Part shown: piece by piece, positions 1-7,775 of the stretch
How positions within the stretch are numbered: the first letter of the stretch is position 1
Layout: the number at the start of each line of letters is the position of its first letter
Assembly (NCBI GenBank): GCA_003170415.1
Contig: PMZJ01000012.1
Span: 1 to 46,680 of the forward strand
DNA from: Phycisphaerales bacterium
Lineage (GTDB): Bacteria > Planctomycetota > Phycisphaerae > Sedimentisphaerales > Anaerobacaceae
Direction: 5' to 3'
Length of the DNA: 46,680 nt
Notes under the pieces: generated by a model
What the model was told of the DNA's origin: nothing
Database searches by the model: none
Seen by the model: only the letters and a program-made list of their open reading frames with translations
Made by a program: the position numbers and the translations under genes

Positions 1-1
1 G

Positions 2-165
2 CCCTGCCATCTTCGCCCTTGGCGAGCGGCAGGGTTATTCCTCATCCCTAAATCGCCAATCTGCAATCGGAAATCGGCAATTACAAAAATCCTTGTTTTC
101 TTTCCAAATTAACAATATACTGCCAAAAGAGAAACCCTCCTTCGCCAAGGGCTACGGAGGGCAGG
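2..165. repeat. Two REP-like inverted repeats upstream of the TIR-like gene
   Basis: The first element (2-34) has arms CCCTGCC and GGCAGGG enclosing a nested TCGCC/GGCGA stem. The second (about 135-160) has CCCTCC and GGAGGG arms around a TTCGCCAAGG core. The first could fold as a branched hairpin, but it has no U-tract after it, so a simple intrinsic terminator is unlikely. Between them lies low-complexity text (about 50-87) built from variants of 'aatcggcaatt', a type seen again in other spacers of this window. Nothing else was recognised in 1-293 apart from a 13-codon frame at 231-272 preceded by a purine-rich AAGGAAA. Confidence 0.45.
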
Positions 166-293
166 TTCGCACCTTTGACCGTCAACATCGCCGTCCGGCA
201 GATGTCTTTATAAATAATAAGGAAATAAACATGGCGTATCTGGGTTTACAGTTTTTTAAAGAGTGCGTTTAAGAAAAACTGAGGGAATAAAAC

Positions 294-2201
294 ATGAAAG
301 CTTTCATTGGCCGCAGTTTTGACGAATACGATAACCAACTTGTTACAAAAATCGTCGAATTTATAGAATCGCTGGATATAAATTGTGGTGATGCAAAATC
401 AGCAAAAAGCAAACCGGTGGAGGAAAAAATCACGGAGTTGATCGATGGTTGCGATATATTTGTCGGGATATTTACCTGCGACAAGCCTATCTGTAAAGAA
501 GAAAAGGAAACGAAGTGGCATTGTAAACCGGGAAGCGAAACTACAATATTTACAACGTCTAACTGGGTGATACAGGAATCCGGTTTTGCATTAGGTAGAA
601 ATAAAAAGCTAATTTTGCTTAAAGAAAATGGGGTTTGTGAGCTGCCAAAACTTCAGGGGAATTTGGAATACATCCCATTTGATAGAAACCACCTAGAAGA
701 ATCATTCCTGAAAATAAGTCAAATGATAAATGATATAAAGAACAAAGCTATTAGTGGAGCTACTGAAAAATCAAGCGATGGATTATCAAAACCAGAAGAA
801 ACCAAGCCGGAAGAGCAGAAAGAACAACCCAAGACAGAAGTTAAAGACAAAAAGGCGGAATTGTTTCGCAGGGTTTATATCGCCCTATGGTCGGACAAAG
901 ACTACGAGAAGGCATGGAAAATATTTAATGAAGAGGCCGAGACAACACTTGATGAAGATGACAAAAGCTGGTTGCACGCATATATTCTCAAGACATCTCA
1001 TTCACTTGGCGATGAGAATGCCTTCGAGAAATTAAAAGAGTTGGCGCAAGAAAAAAAGGATGAGCCACGTGTGATTAAACAACTTGCTTATCGTTACAAA
1101 GAAATTGGCGAATTCAAAAAAGCAAGAGATGAATTTCTTCTTGCTGCTGAGAAATATGATATTAATGACACTGACAAAAAAGAGGGATTAGTTGAAGCAT
1201 ATATTCAAGCGGCTTGGTGTTTAGCTAATGACGGAGATAAAGATACATCCATTGGTGAATTAAAAAAGCTATTATCCAATCCTCATTTACAAGAATATAG
1301 GGCAGAGATATTTGAGGCGATGGCGAGGATTTCAAAGGACAAAGGCATATTTGAAGACTTCTTTGTATATGCTGAGGCGTCCTTAGATAATAATCCAGTA
1401 AACAAACAATTAAGATTCGATCTGGCTTACGCGTACAGTAGTAACGCCAACGAAAAGCTGGCATTGCTGCATTACAAGAAACTTACAGACGCGATCAAAC
1501 ACAGCTCTGGATTAAATAATATGGGAGCGTCTTATGGAAATTTGGAGCTTAAAGGTAAATCTGTAAGTAAGTATTTTGAAGCTGCGAAAGAAAATGAAAC
1601 GATTTCTATGGGTAACCTTGCTCATGCATATATAGACGCTGGTTTCATTGTTGATGCGCAGAATCAGATAGATAAAGCTAATAAACTGTCAACCGAAGGG
1701 ATCAAAGTAAATCCTAGGGTAGGAGATGCTCAGCATAAAATAACAACACTTTTGGAAGAAGAAAAAAAGAAAGAAGAAGGAATTCTATTCGAAGCCAGAA
1801 AAGAAAGCCAATACAGAGTTAAGTACTCAAACGCCTTATGTTCAGATGTAAAAATAAAAAAGAATCAAATTGACGGCGAGTGGCAGACTTCACGAGGCAT
1901 TTTAAAGTTAATATTTGATGAATCTTTAAATGCTTTTGAAACAAATATCCAACTAGAAGCGGGTAAGCAAAATCACCTAAAAGGTTCAATTAGTGGCATG
2001 AGCGGTAAATATTTAATCCAATCCAGCGGTGCTTCTGCAACCACATTGTTAGGAGGTTGGACACCAAATGAGGCTACAGGTTATATGATAATAAACGATA
2101 ATTGTGACTGCATAGAAATAATGGAAAAGATAAAAGACGGAAAAACGCAATTCGAACAATGGAAGAAAAAGCCAGCTTCAACCATAGAAGCCGTTGCTTA
2201 A
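294..2201 (+). CDS. TIR-like domain protein with TPR repeats and a C-terminal beta-rich domain
   Basis: Residues 1-150 resemble the TIR-like nucleotide-binding fold: an opening beta strand KAFIGRSF, a strand with an acidic turn DGCDIFVGIFT, and the segment WVIQESGFALGR, which recalls the 'N-V-I-x-E-x-G' signature of TIR-like nucleotide-binding proteins. E in QES is a candidate catalytic glutamate. A charged Lys/Glu/Pro linker (about 155-185) follows, then helical TPR-like repeats (about 190-500), then a domain (about 510-635) rich in predicted beta strands that I do not recognise. The start has a good ribosome site (GAGGGA). The gene looks clearly AT-richer than the catabolic genes to its right, which suggests transfer. 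TIR-TPR proteins are often defence or signalling effectors; NADase activity is inference. There is no signal peptide, so it is likely cytoplasmic. No obvious partner gene is visible, though the left flank is cut off. Confidence 0.7.
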   Translation: MKAFIGRSFDEYDNQLVTKIVEFIESLDINCGDAKSAKSKPVEEKITELIDGCDIFVGIFTCDKPICKEEKETKWHCKPGSETTIFTTSNWVIQESGFALGRNKKLILLKENGVCELPKLQGNLEYIPFDRNHLEESFLKISQMINDIKNKAISGATEKSSDGLSKPEETKPEEQKEQPKTEVKDKKAELFRRVYIALWSDKDYEKAWKIFNEEAETTLDEDDKSWLHAYILKTSHSLGDENAFEKLKELAQEKKDEPRVIKQLAYRYKEIGEFKKARDEFLLAAEKYDINDTDKKEGLVEAYIQAAWCLANDGDKDTSIGELKKLLSNPHLQEYRAEIFEAMARISKDKGIFEDFFVYAEASLDNNPVNKQLRFDLAYAYSSNANEKLALLHYKKLTDAIKHSSGLNNMGASYGNLELKGKSVSKYFEAAKENETISMGNLAHAYIDAGFIVDAQNQIDKANKLSTEGIKVNPRVGDAQHKITTLLEEEKKKEEGILFEARKESQYRVKYSNALCSDVKIKKNQIDGEWQTSRGILKLIFDESLNAFETNIQLEAGKQNHLKGSISGMSGKYLIQSSGASATTLLGGWTPNEATGYMIINDNCDCIEIMEKIKDGKTQFEQWKKKPASTIEAVA

Positions 2202-2520
2202 TCCGACAGATAATTATCAATTCCGTTTCAAATTTTTGCATGAAAAAACAGGCGATATGGGTACATCAAAAACTGCTGTAAGGCCTGCTAATATAAACAG
2301 TTATAGTTCAGTGTTCATCTGTGAAATCTGTGGCTACGCCCCCTTTTCTTTTTTGTAAATTTGAATAACATTTTATTATTTATGGTGCGGCGTGGGAAAG
2401 ATGTGGTATAATGGTTGTCTTGTAGGGCATATCTTTTCGTCTCTCGAGGGTATTCTCAAACATAAAATGTGAGAGGCATTATAGATTGACGGCCGGCTTA
2501 AAAGGCCAAGGAGTAGTATA
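2202..2520. other. Spacer with csp promoter and long csp leader
   Basis: No gene was found. At about 2311-2332 lies a fragment of a dispersed repeat family ('tctgtgaaatctgtggct'), also seen near 2834 and 45722. The right part holds the promoter and about 100 nt of leader of the cold-shock gene. Confidence 0.5.
2404..2412 (+). promoter_or_regulatory. Extended -10 promoter of the cold-shock gene
   Basis: TGGTATAAT matches the extended -10 consensus TGnTATAAT exactly. No good -35 is present, which is normal for extended -10 promoters. Transcription would start near 2419, giving a leader of about 100 nt before the GTG start. Long, foldable leaders are typical of cspA-type genes. Confidence 0.6.
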
Positions 2521-2724
2521 GTGAGTACAGGTAAAGTAAAATGGTTCAATGATCAAAAAGGTTTCGGGTTTATCATAGCTGACGATGGCGGCCCGGACCT
2601 GTTCGTTCACCACTCGGAAATCAAGTCATCCGGTTCCGCGAGTTTGAGCGAAGGGCAGGCAGTTGAGTACGAGGTTGGCCAAGGCAAAAAAGGCCCCTGC
2701 GCGACAAACGTAGTCCCCAAATAG
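2521..2724 (+). CDS. Cold-shock domain protein, CspA family
   Basis: This 67-residue protein is a single cold-shock (S1-like OB) domain, the usual length for CspA homologues. It has the two RNA-binding motifs: the RNP1-like KGFGFI (about residues 14-19) and the RNP2-like LFVHHSEI (about 28-35), and it opens with the family-typical TGKVKWFN. It binds single-stranded RNA or DNA in the cytoplasm and likely acts as an RNA chaperone. The start is GTG, preceded by AAGGAG about 6 nt upstream. It is monocistronic: its own promoter lies about 110 bp upstream and a strong intrinsic terminator follows at 2744. Confidence 0.95.
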   Translation: MSTGKVKWFNDQKGFGFIIADDGGPDLFVHHSEIKSSGSASLSEGQAVEYEVGQGKKGPCATNVVPK

Positions 2725-2743
2725 ACAATCATCAATTGAAACC

Positions 2744-2776
2744 AAAAAAAGGCCCTGCTTAGCGGGGCCTTTTTTG
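2744..2776 (+). terminator. Intrinsic terminator of the cold-shock gene
   Basis: A GC-rich stem, GGCCC(T)GC / GC(G)GGGCC with a three-base TTA loop, is flanked by A7 on the left and a T-run on the right. The flanking A/T runs could let it act in both directions. It starts about 20 bp after the csp stop codon. Confidence 0.9.
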
Positions 2777-3341
2777 TTTCGCGAGCATGCTTTTTCTGTG
2801 TGGTAAATCGCTTCTGATAAAGAAGTTACGCCTTAATCCGTGAAATCTGCGTAATCTGTGGTTAAGAAATTTGTGCCTTTTCGTGGCCATTTTTTGCATG
2901 TTTTTCAGGCAGGTGTTTGGCTGTAACATCTTGTGAAATAAGGACATAAAACAGGACTAAAAAAGTCGTATAAAACAAATGTATCAAACAGTTGTATGAT
3001 ACAACTGTTCACCGATTTCGCGCAGGTGTTTTTTGGCCAAATCCAAAATTCTTAAAAAATTTTCTATTCCTTTTCCCACAAGGACTTAAGTGCATTTCGG
3101 CCTATCCCCAAAACACGATTTTTCGTCAATATCGCGCAAGTTCGCGCCATATAGTAGAGGGCCGCATTGGCGGCCCGAGGACGGATGACCGATGTCGGAG
3201 GACAGGATTTGAAATTTGAGATTTAAGATTTGAAAGTAACCCACGCAATAAATTGCGGGGCTAAATTTTGCAAAGCTATGAAAAAGTGGATCCCCGATTG
3301 CGGTTCCTATGGAGCTTGAGTCGAGGACAAGGGAGAGGATT
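2777..3341. other. Repeat-rich spacer before the HNH gene
   Basis: No convincing gene lies here. The spacer contains a 'ccgtgaaatctgcgtaatctgtggtt' type repeat (about 2837-2864, given as a pattern), a perfect 10-bp inverted repeat at 2987-3009, a perfect 7-bp stem GGGCCGC/GCGGCCC (about 3160-3177), a 'gaggacggatgaccgatgtcgg' type repeat (about 3177-3205), a 'gatttgaaatttgagattt' type repeat (about 3207-3233) and a CGCAAT-AA-ATTGCG inverted repeat (about 3243-3256). Such mosaics of short REP-like elements are typical of spacers in this window. Confidence 0.55.
2987..3009. repeat. Perfect 10-bp inverted repeat, operator-like
   Basis: AACAGTTGTA, three spacer bases TGA, then TACAACTGTT. The arms match perfectly over 10 bp. 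There is no U-tract, so a protein-binding site or recombination site is more likely than a terminator. The nearest gene is the HNH-AP2 gene about 330 bp downstream. Confidence 0.6.
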
Positions 3342-3947
3342 ATGAAGGTTAATTTGACAATTGGGATGCCGAGTTGGTTTGACAGGATTATTGTGTGGCC
3401 GGTGACGGTTTATCGGCTGTTGAAATACGGTTACACGTATCGGCGGATTTACTTATGCGAAGGGAAATGGGCGATTCTGGACCAGAAGGATTACTATCGA
3501 TTGAGCGGATTCAAGTGGTACGTCAATGGAAACGGGGTTAATTTTTACGCCTTCAGGAATATGGTGGTGGGGCCGGGGCTGACAAGAATGAAGAGTATGC
3601 ACAGGGACATTATGGACGCACCAAAGGGAATGTTAGTTGACCACAGGAACCACGACACATTAGACAACAGAAGTTCAAACCTGCGATTGGCGACACACAG
3701 CCAAAACACCTGCAATAAACAAAACAAAAGGGCAGGATGCAGCTCGCAGTATCGCGGGGTATCGTTTGACAGAAAGAGGAAGTATTGGAATGTGCAGGTT
3801 GTACTTGAAGGGAAATATGTGTTTTTCGGCAGATACAAGAGCGAGATTGAGGCCGCTCGGGCATATGATGCCGCGGCGAAGAAATACCATGGCGAATTCG
3901 CAAGGTTAAACTTTCCGGAATCAGCCACAAAGACACCAGGGCACTAA
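3342..3947 (+). CDS. HNH endonuclease with AP2 DNA-binding domain
   Basis: This 201-residue protein has a central HNH_3-type nuclease module, with MHRDIM followed by VDHRNHDTLDNRSSNLR, and a C-terminal AP2-type DNA-binding domain (YRGVSFDRKRKYW ... ARAYDAAAKKYHGE). This architecture is known from homing and phage-encoded endonucleases, which cut a DNA target and spread by repair. I chose the ATG at 3342 because GGGAGAGG sits just before it; an in-frame ATG at 3309 has no ribosome site. The gene is flanked on both sides by dispersed repeats. Its last eight codons and stop fall inside a repeat whose opposite-orientation copy starts 11 bp later. No intron or intein host was identified, so this looks like a free-standing mobile endonuclease gene. 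Confidence 0.85.
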   Translation: MKVNLTIGMPSWFDRIIVWPVTVYRLLKYGYTYRRIYLCEGKWAILDQKDYYRLSGFKWYVNGNGVNFYAFRNMVVGPGLTRMKSMHRDIMDAPKGMLVDHRNHDTLDNRSSNLRLATHSQNTCNKQNKRAGCSSQYRGVSFDRKRKYWNVQVVLEGKYVFFGRYKSEIEAARAYDAAAKKYHGEFARLNFPESATKTPGH

Positions 3948-3990
3948 GGACTTAAAACCTTCTTTGTGCCTTCGTGCCTTAGTGGCAAAG
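3924..3990. repeat. Inverted pair of 'ctttgtgcc-ttcgtgcc-ttagtggc' repeats
   Basis: The right copy (about 3961-3990) reads CTTTGTGCC TTCGTGCC TTAGTGGC. The left copy (3924-3949) is a slightly diverged version in the opposite orientation and overlaps the end of the HNH gene. Together they could fold into an imperfect hairpin with GGCAC/GTGCC and AAGG/CCTT pairings, which may help end transcription. Confidence 0.55.
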
Positions 3991-4009
3991 AAAATACAAA
4001 TTTGGCTTC

Positions 4010-4038
4010 TTGACAGTCGCAGTCGCGGTTCGTATAGT
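4010..4038 (+). promoter_or_regulatory. Near-consensus sigma-70 promoter of the sugar gene cluster
   Basis: A perfect -35 TTGACA (4010-4015), an optimal 17-bp spacer and a -10 TATAGT (4033-4038) give a predicted start near 4045, about 44 nt before the first oxidoreductase gene. Confidence 0.75.
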
Positions 4039-4052
4039 GGTGATTCCACCAC
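4037..4052. promoter_or_regulatory. Candidate operator over the transcription start
   Basis: GTGGT-gattcc-ACCAC is an inverted repeat with 5-bp arms. It overlaps the last bases of the -10 box and the predicted +1. A repressor bound here would block initiation, so it is a plausible sugar-responsive operator. The repressor is not encoded nearby. Confidence 0.45.
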
Positions 4053-4088
4053 ACGATTGTTAAAGGTCGGATTTTGAAAGGAGTGATT

Positions 4089-5261
4089 ATGAAACTCGAC
4101 CGGAAGTTGAGGATGGGAATGGTTGGGGGAGGCCCCGGCGCATTTATCGGGGACGTTCATCGCAAGGCATCACGTTTAGACGGCGAAATCAAACTTGTAG
4201 CAGGCGCATTCGATATCAATCCTGAAAAATCCGAGCAAATGGGCAGAGAGCTTGCGCTAGACCAGGCAAGGGTTTACGGCACTTATACCGAGATGATAAA
4301 ATCGGAATTAAAGCTGCCCGAAAGCGAGCGGATTGATTTCGTCTCGATAACGACGCCTAATAACTGGCATTTCCCCATCGCGAGGGACTTTCTCAAGGCG
4401 GGATTCCACGTTATGTGCGAAAAGCCAATGACGATTACGTCCGCTGAGGCAAAGCAATTACAGGCGCTTGTCAAAAAGACGGGCAAGGTTTTCGGCCTGA
4501 TGCACAATTACACCGGCTACCCGATGGTGAAATTAGCAAAGGATATGGTCAAAAAGGACGACATCGGCGCTATACGCAAGGTCGTTGTGCAATATCCGCA
4601 GGGGTGGCTGGCGACGGCTTTGGAACGGACAGGCAGTATGCAGGCCGGCTGGCGAACAGACCCCAAACAAAGCGGCGCGGGCGGTTGCGTCGGCGATATC
4701 GGAACTCATGCTGCCAATTTAGCTGAATACATCACCGGATTGAAAATCACGCATATCTGCGCGGAGCTGACGACGTTTGTCGAGGGGCGCAAACTCGATG
4801 ACGACGTTAACTGCCTGCTCAAGTTCGATAACGGGGCAAAGGGTGTTTTGCACGCGAGCCAGATTGCGATTGGCGAAGAGAATAATCTTGCTATCTGGGT
4901 CCACGGCGAAAAGGGGAGTTTGGAATGGCATCAGGAAAATCCCAACTACTTATATACAAGGGCGATGAACGCGCCTGAGCAGGTTTGGAAACGCGGCAAT
5001 GGCTACATAGGCGAATACAGTGCAGCGGCTGGACGCGGGACGCGATTGCCGTTCGGACATCCGGAGGCGTTTTTCGAGGCGTTCGCGAACAATTACCGCA
5101 ATTTCGCGGAGACGGTCAAATGCGCGATTGCGGGCGATAAGCCAAGCGAGCTTGAGAAGGATTTCCCGGGCGTCAACGAGGGCGTTCGCGGCATATTGTT
5201 TATCGAAACGGTTGTCGCAAGCGCAAAAAGCGCGAAAAAATGGACGCCGATGAAGAAATAA
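4089..5261 (+). CDS. Gfo/Idh/MocA family oxidoreductase, cytoplasmic type
   Basis: This 390-residue protein has an N-terminal Rossmann NAD(P)-binding domain (MGMVGGGPGAFIGDVH, with a glycine-rich loop around residues 11-17) and a C-terminal Gfo/Idh/MocA alpha/beta domain. The catalytic motif CEKP lies at about 110-113, with Lys112 the expected catalytic lysine, and GDIGTH supplies the active-site Asp/His. Unlike the other paralogues here it has no signal peptide, so it should act in the cytoplasm, oxidising or reducing a sugar or inositol-type substrate. ATG 4089 was chosen because AAAGGAG precedes it at good spacing; upstream in-frame TTG and GTG codons lie within or before that site. It is the first gene of the cluster and is followed by a TIM-barrel isomerase, a common pairing in inositol and keto-sugar catabolism. 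Confidence 0.9.
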   Translation: MKLDRKLRMGMVGGGPGAFIGDVHRKASRLDGEIKLVAGAFDINPEKSEQMGRELALDQARVYGTYTEMIKSELKLPESERIDFVSITTPNNWHFPIARDFLKAGFHVMCEKPMTITSAEAKQLQALVKKTGKVFGLMHNYTGYPMVKLAKDMVKKDDIGAIRKVVVQYPQGWLATALERTGSMQAGWRTDPKQSGAGGCVGDIGTHAANLAEYITGLKITHICAELTTFVEGRKLDDDVNCLLKFDNGAKGVLHASQIAIGEENNLAIWVHGEKGSLEWHQENPNYLYTRAMNAPEQVWKRGNGYIGEYSAAAGRGTRLPFGHPEAFFEAFANNYRNFAETVKCAIAGDKPSELEKDFPGVNEGVRGILFIETVVASAKSAKKWTPMKK

Positions 5262-5263
5262 GA

Positions 5264-5361
5264 GTTTAGAATTTAGAATGAAGAATTTAGAATTTAGAAA
5301 AGTTAACGCAAGCGGAAACCAAAATATTTCTCAATTCTGAGTTCTCAATTCGCAATTTACG
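5264..5361. repeat. Low-complexity 'gaatttagaatttaga' type spacer repeat
   Basis: Degenerate units of 'tttagaattt' (5264-5300) are followed by 'tctcaattctgagttctcaattcgcaattt' type units (about 5329-5359, given as a pattern). They separate the first two cluster genes without a recognisable terminator. Confidence 0.5.
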
Positions 5362-5378
5362 ACTGAAAGGAGTAAGCA

Positions 5379-6377
5379 ATGGCAAGACCGGTAACATTAT
5401 TCACGGGACAATGGGCGGACCTGCCTCTTGAGGTTCTGGCGGAGAAGGCGGCGAGTTGGGGATACGACGGGCTGGAGTTGGCCTGCTGGGGCGACCACTT
5501 CGATGTTGACAAGGCGCTGGCGGACGATAACTATTGTGAATCGAAGCACAAATTGCTGAAGAAACACGGGCTTGAGGTTTACGCGATATCGACGCATTTG
5601 GTAGGCCAGGCGGTTTGCGATAATATCGACGGGCGTCACAAATCGATACTGCCCCCGGACGTCTGGGGCGACGGCGACCCGGAGGGCGTTCGGCAGAGAG
5701 CCGCAAAGAAGCTGATGGATACCGCCAAGGCCGCGAAAAAACTCGGCGTCAAGGTCGTCAACGGTTTTACCGGCAGTTCCATTTGGGCCTACGTCTATTC
5801 GTTCCCGCCGGTTTCGTCGGATATGATAAAAGCGGGGTATAAAGATTTCGCAAAACGCTTTACGCCTATCCTCAATGTTTTCAAGAGCCAGGGCGTAAAA
5901 TTCGCACTTGAAGTTCACCCGACGGAAATAGCGTTTGATATCGCGTCGGCGCAGAGGGCCTTGGAGGCGGTGAAGAATCACCCGGCGTTCGGATTTAATT
6001 ATGACCCGAGCCATTTAGGGTATCAGGGGGTTGACTACGTGAAATTCATACGGACGTTTGGAAAACGGATTTTTCACACGCATATGAAGGACGCGTGGTG
6101 GGGGCATGGGGACGGGACGGTCGGGGTATTCGGCGGTCATACGGAGTTTGCGGACCCGAGGCGATTCTGGGATTTCCGGTCGATTGGGCACGGCGATATA
6201 AACTTCGAAGAGATTATAGTCGCGTTGAACGACATCGGTTATCAGGGGCCGCTTTCAGTTGAGTGGGAAGACAGCCGGATGGACCGAGAGCACGGAGCGA
6301 AAGAGGCGTGCGAATACATTAAGAAAGCGGACTTCAAGTCGTCGCAGTTGGCGTTCGACGCTCAGTTCGATAAATAA
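5379..6377 (+). CDS. Sugar phosphate isomerase/epimerase-like TIM-barrel protein
   Basis: This 332-residue protein belongs to the xylose isomerase-like TIM-barrel superfamily (AP_endonuc_2 fold). The expected metal ligands are visible in order: Glu in FALEVHPTE, Asp/His in [10 protein letters not shown], His in FHTHMKD and Glu in SVEWED. There is no signal peptide, so it is cytoplasmic. Members catalyse aldose-ketose isomerisation or epimerisation, or act on keto-sugar intermediates (for example IolE/IolI-like enzymes). Placed directly after a cytoplasmic Gfo/Idh/MocA dehydrogenase, it probably acts on that enzyme's product. The exact substrate cannot be read from sequence. The start has a strong GAAAGGAG ribosome site. 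Confidence 0.85.
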   Translation: MARPVTLFTGQWADLPLEVLAEKAASWGYDGLELACWGDHFDVDKALADDNYCESKHKLLKKHGLEVYAISTHLVGQAVCDNIDGRHKSILPPDVWGDGDPEGVRQRAAKKLMDTAKAAKKLGVKVVNGFTGSSIWAYVYSFPPVSSDMIKAGYKDFAKRFTPILNVFKSQGVKFALEVHPTEIAFDIASAQRALEAVKNHPAFGFNYDPSHLGYQGVDYVKFIRTFGKRIFHTHMKDAWWGHGDGTVGVFGGHTEFADPRRFWDFRSIGHGDINFEEIIVALNDIGYQGPLSVEWEDSRMDREHGAKEACEYIKKADFKSSQLAFDAQFDK

Positions 6378-6417
6378 ACCACGCCGGACAATTGGTTTAG
6401 TTAGGTTGTTGATTTAG

Positions 6418-7749
6418 ATGAAAGTGAATCTGAATCGGCGCCGGTTTCTAAAGCAGACGGCCGGTGTCGCAATAGGCGGTATCGCACTTCCATATATAAT
6501 CCCTGCGCGCGTACTTGGGGGTGACGGGGGCGTTGCACCGAGCAACCGGATTACGATGGCCGGCATCGGGGTGGGGATGCAGGGGCCGTGGAATATCAAG
6601 CAGTTTCTTCAGCAGGATGACTGCAAGATTTTGGCAATCTGTGATATCGACAAGAATAATCTGCGTGACGGCGTTAATATAGTGAACGACCATTACGGGA
6701 ACAAGGATTGCGCCGGTTACGCGGATTTCAGGGAGGTTTTGGCGAGGGGCGATATCGATACGGTTGTGATAAGTGTGCCGGACCACTGGCACGCGATTAT
6801 AGGGATAGAAGCAGCGAAAGCGGGTAAGGATATTTACTGCGAGAAGCCATTGTCGCACGATTTGAAACAGGGAAGGGCGATGTGCGATGCTGTGAAAAGA
6901 TACGGAACAGTGTGGCAGACGGGAAGCTGGCAGCGGTCTGAGGAAAGATTCCGGTATGTGTGTGAGTTAGTGCGAAACGGCAGGATAGGCAAGATTCGGC
7001 ATATTGAGGTTGCGCTGTATCCGGGTCACCGGGATTTCGCGGGGACCAAAGGGCAGGAGAAATTCGGGCCGCCGCCTGCGGAGCTTGATTACGATACATG
7101 GCTTGGGCCGGCGCTATACGCGCCATATTGTCCGGCGAGGGTACACAGGAACTGGAGATGGAACCTCGATTACGGCGGCGGACAATTGATGGACTGGGTG
7201 GGGCACCACGTTGATATAGCTCACTGGTCGATGGGGCTTGATTACACGGGGCCTGTGGAGGTGGAGGGCAAGGGGGAGTTTCCAGTGAAGGGCGTGTGGA
7301 ACAGTCCGACGGATTATGACATAAATGTGAAATACGCCGACGGGCTGACAATGCTGATAACCAGCAGGATAAAATACAACCTGGGGAAAGAGTGGACGGA
7401 CGAAAGCGGAGTGAAGTGGTACGGAGAGAAAGGGTGGATTTGTGTTACTCGCGGGGGAATGGATTCGGAGCCGAAGGAAGTGGTGGGAGAGAAAATAGGG
7501 CCAAATGATATACGGCTGTATGAATCGCCTGGACACTGGCGGAATTTTCTGGATTGCGTGAAAAGCAGGAAGATAACAATAGCGCCGGCGGAAATTGCGC
7601 ATCGCTCGGCGACGGTGGGACACTTAGGGCAGATAGCGATGCTGCTTGAGCGGAAGATACGGTTTAAGCCGGAAACGGAAGAAATTATAGATGACGCTAC
7701 GGCCGCGAGGTTGCTTGGCACAGAGATGCGAAGCCCGCGGCATGTATAA
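6418..7749 (+). CDS. Tat-exported Gfo/Idh/MocA oxidoreductase (copy 2)
   Basis: This 443-residue protein begins with a twin-arginine signal (NRRRFLK at about residues 4-10, then a glycine/alanine-rich hydrophobic stretch), so it should be exported folded, probably with its nicotinamide cofactor bound, as known for Zymomonas glucose-fructose oxidoreductase. The Rossmann domain (AGIGVGMQG) is followed by CEKP (Glu142-Lys143) and the second-domain motif GGGQLMDWVGHHVD. It closely resembles the next gene and the protein at 20474 in motif layout. The start has only a weak ribosome site. It lies 40 bp after the isomerase gene, consistent with one operon. The substrate is unknown. Confidence 0.9.
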   Translation: MKVNLNRRRFLKQTAGVAIGGIALPYIIPARVLGGDGGVAPSNRITMAGIGVGMQGPWNIKQFLQQDDCKILAICDIDKNNLRDGVNIVNDHYGNKDCAGYADFREVLARGDIDTVVISVPDHWHAIIGIEAAKAGKDIYCEKPLSHDLKQGRAMCDAVKRYGTVWQTGSWQRSEERFRYVCELVRNGRIGKIRHIEVALYPGHRDFAGTKGQEKFGPPPAELDYDTWLGPALYAPYCPARVHRNWRWNLDYGGGQLMDWVGHHVDIAHWSMGLDYTGPVEVEGKGEFPVKGVWNSPTDYDINVKYADGLTMLITSRIKYNLGKEWTDESGVKWYGEKGWICVTRGGMDSEPKEVVGEKIGPNDIRLYESPGHWRNFLDCVKSRKITIAPAEIAHRSATVGHLGQIAMLLERKIRFKPETEEIIDDATAARLLGTEMRSPRHV

Positions 7750-7775
7750 ATATTTTTTGTAAAGGGGACATAACG

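Noticed and set aside
231..272. 13-codon frame with a ribosome-like site upstream of the TIR-like gene
   Set aside because: It is too short to judge; it shows no attenuator structure or regulatory codon run. Mentioned only as a possible leader peptide.
2992..3219. Plus-strand 75-codon frame in the repeat-rich spacer
   Set aside because: It starts inside the perfect inverted repeat and runs through repeat units, with no ribosome site or recognisable domain.
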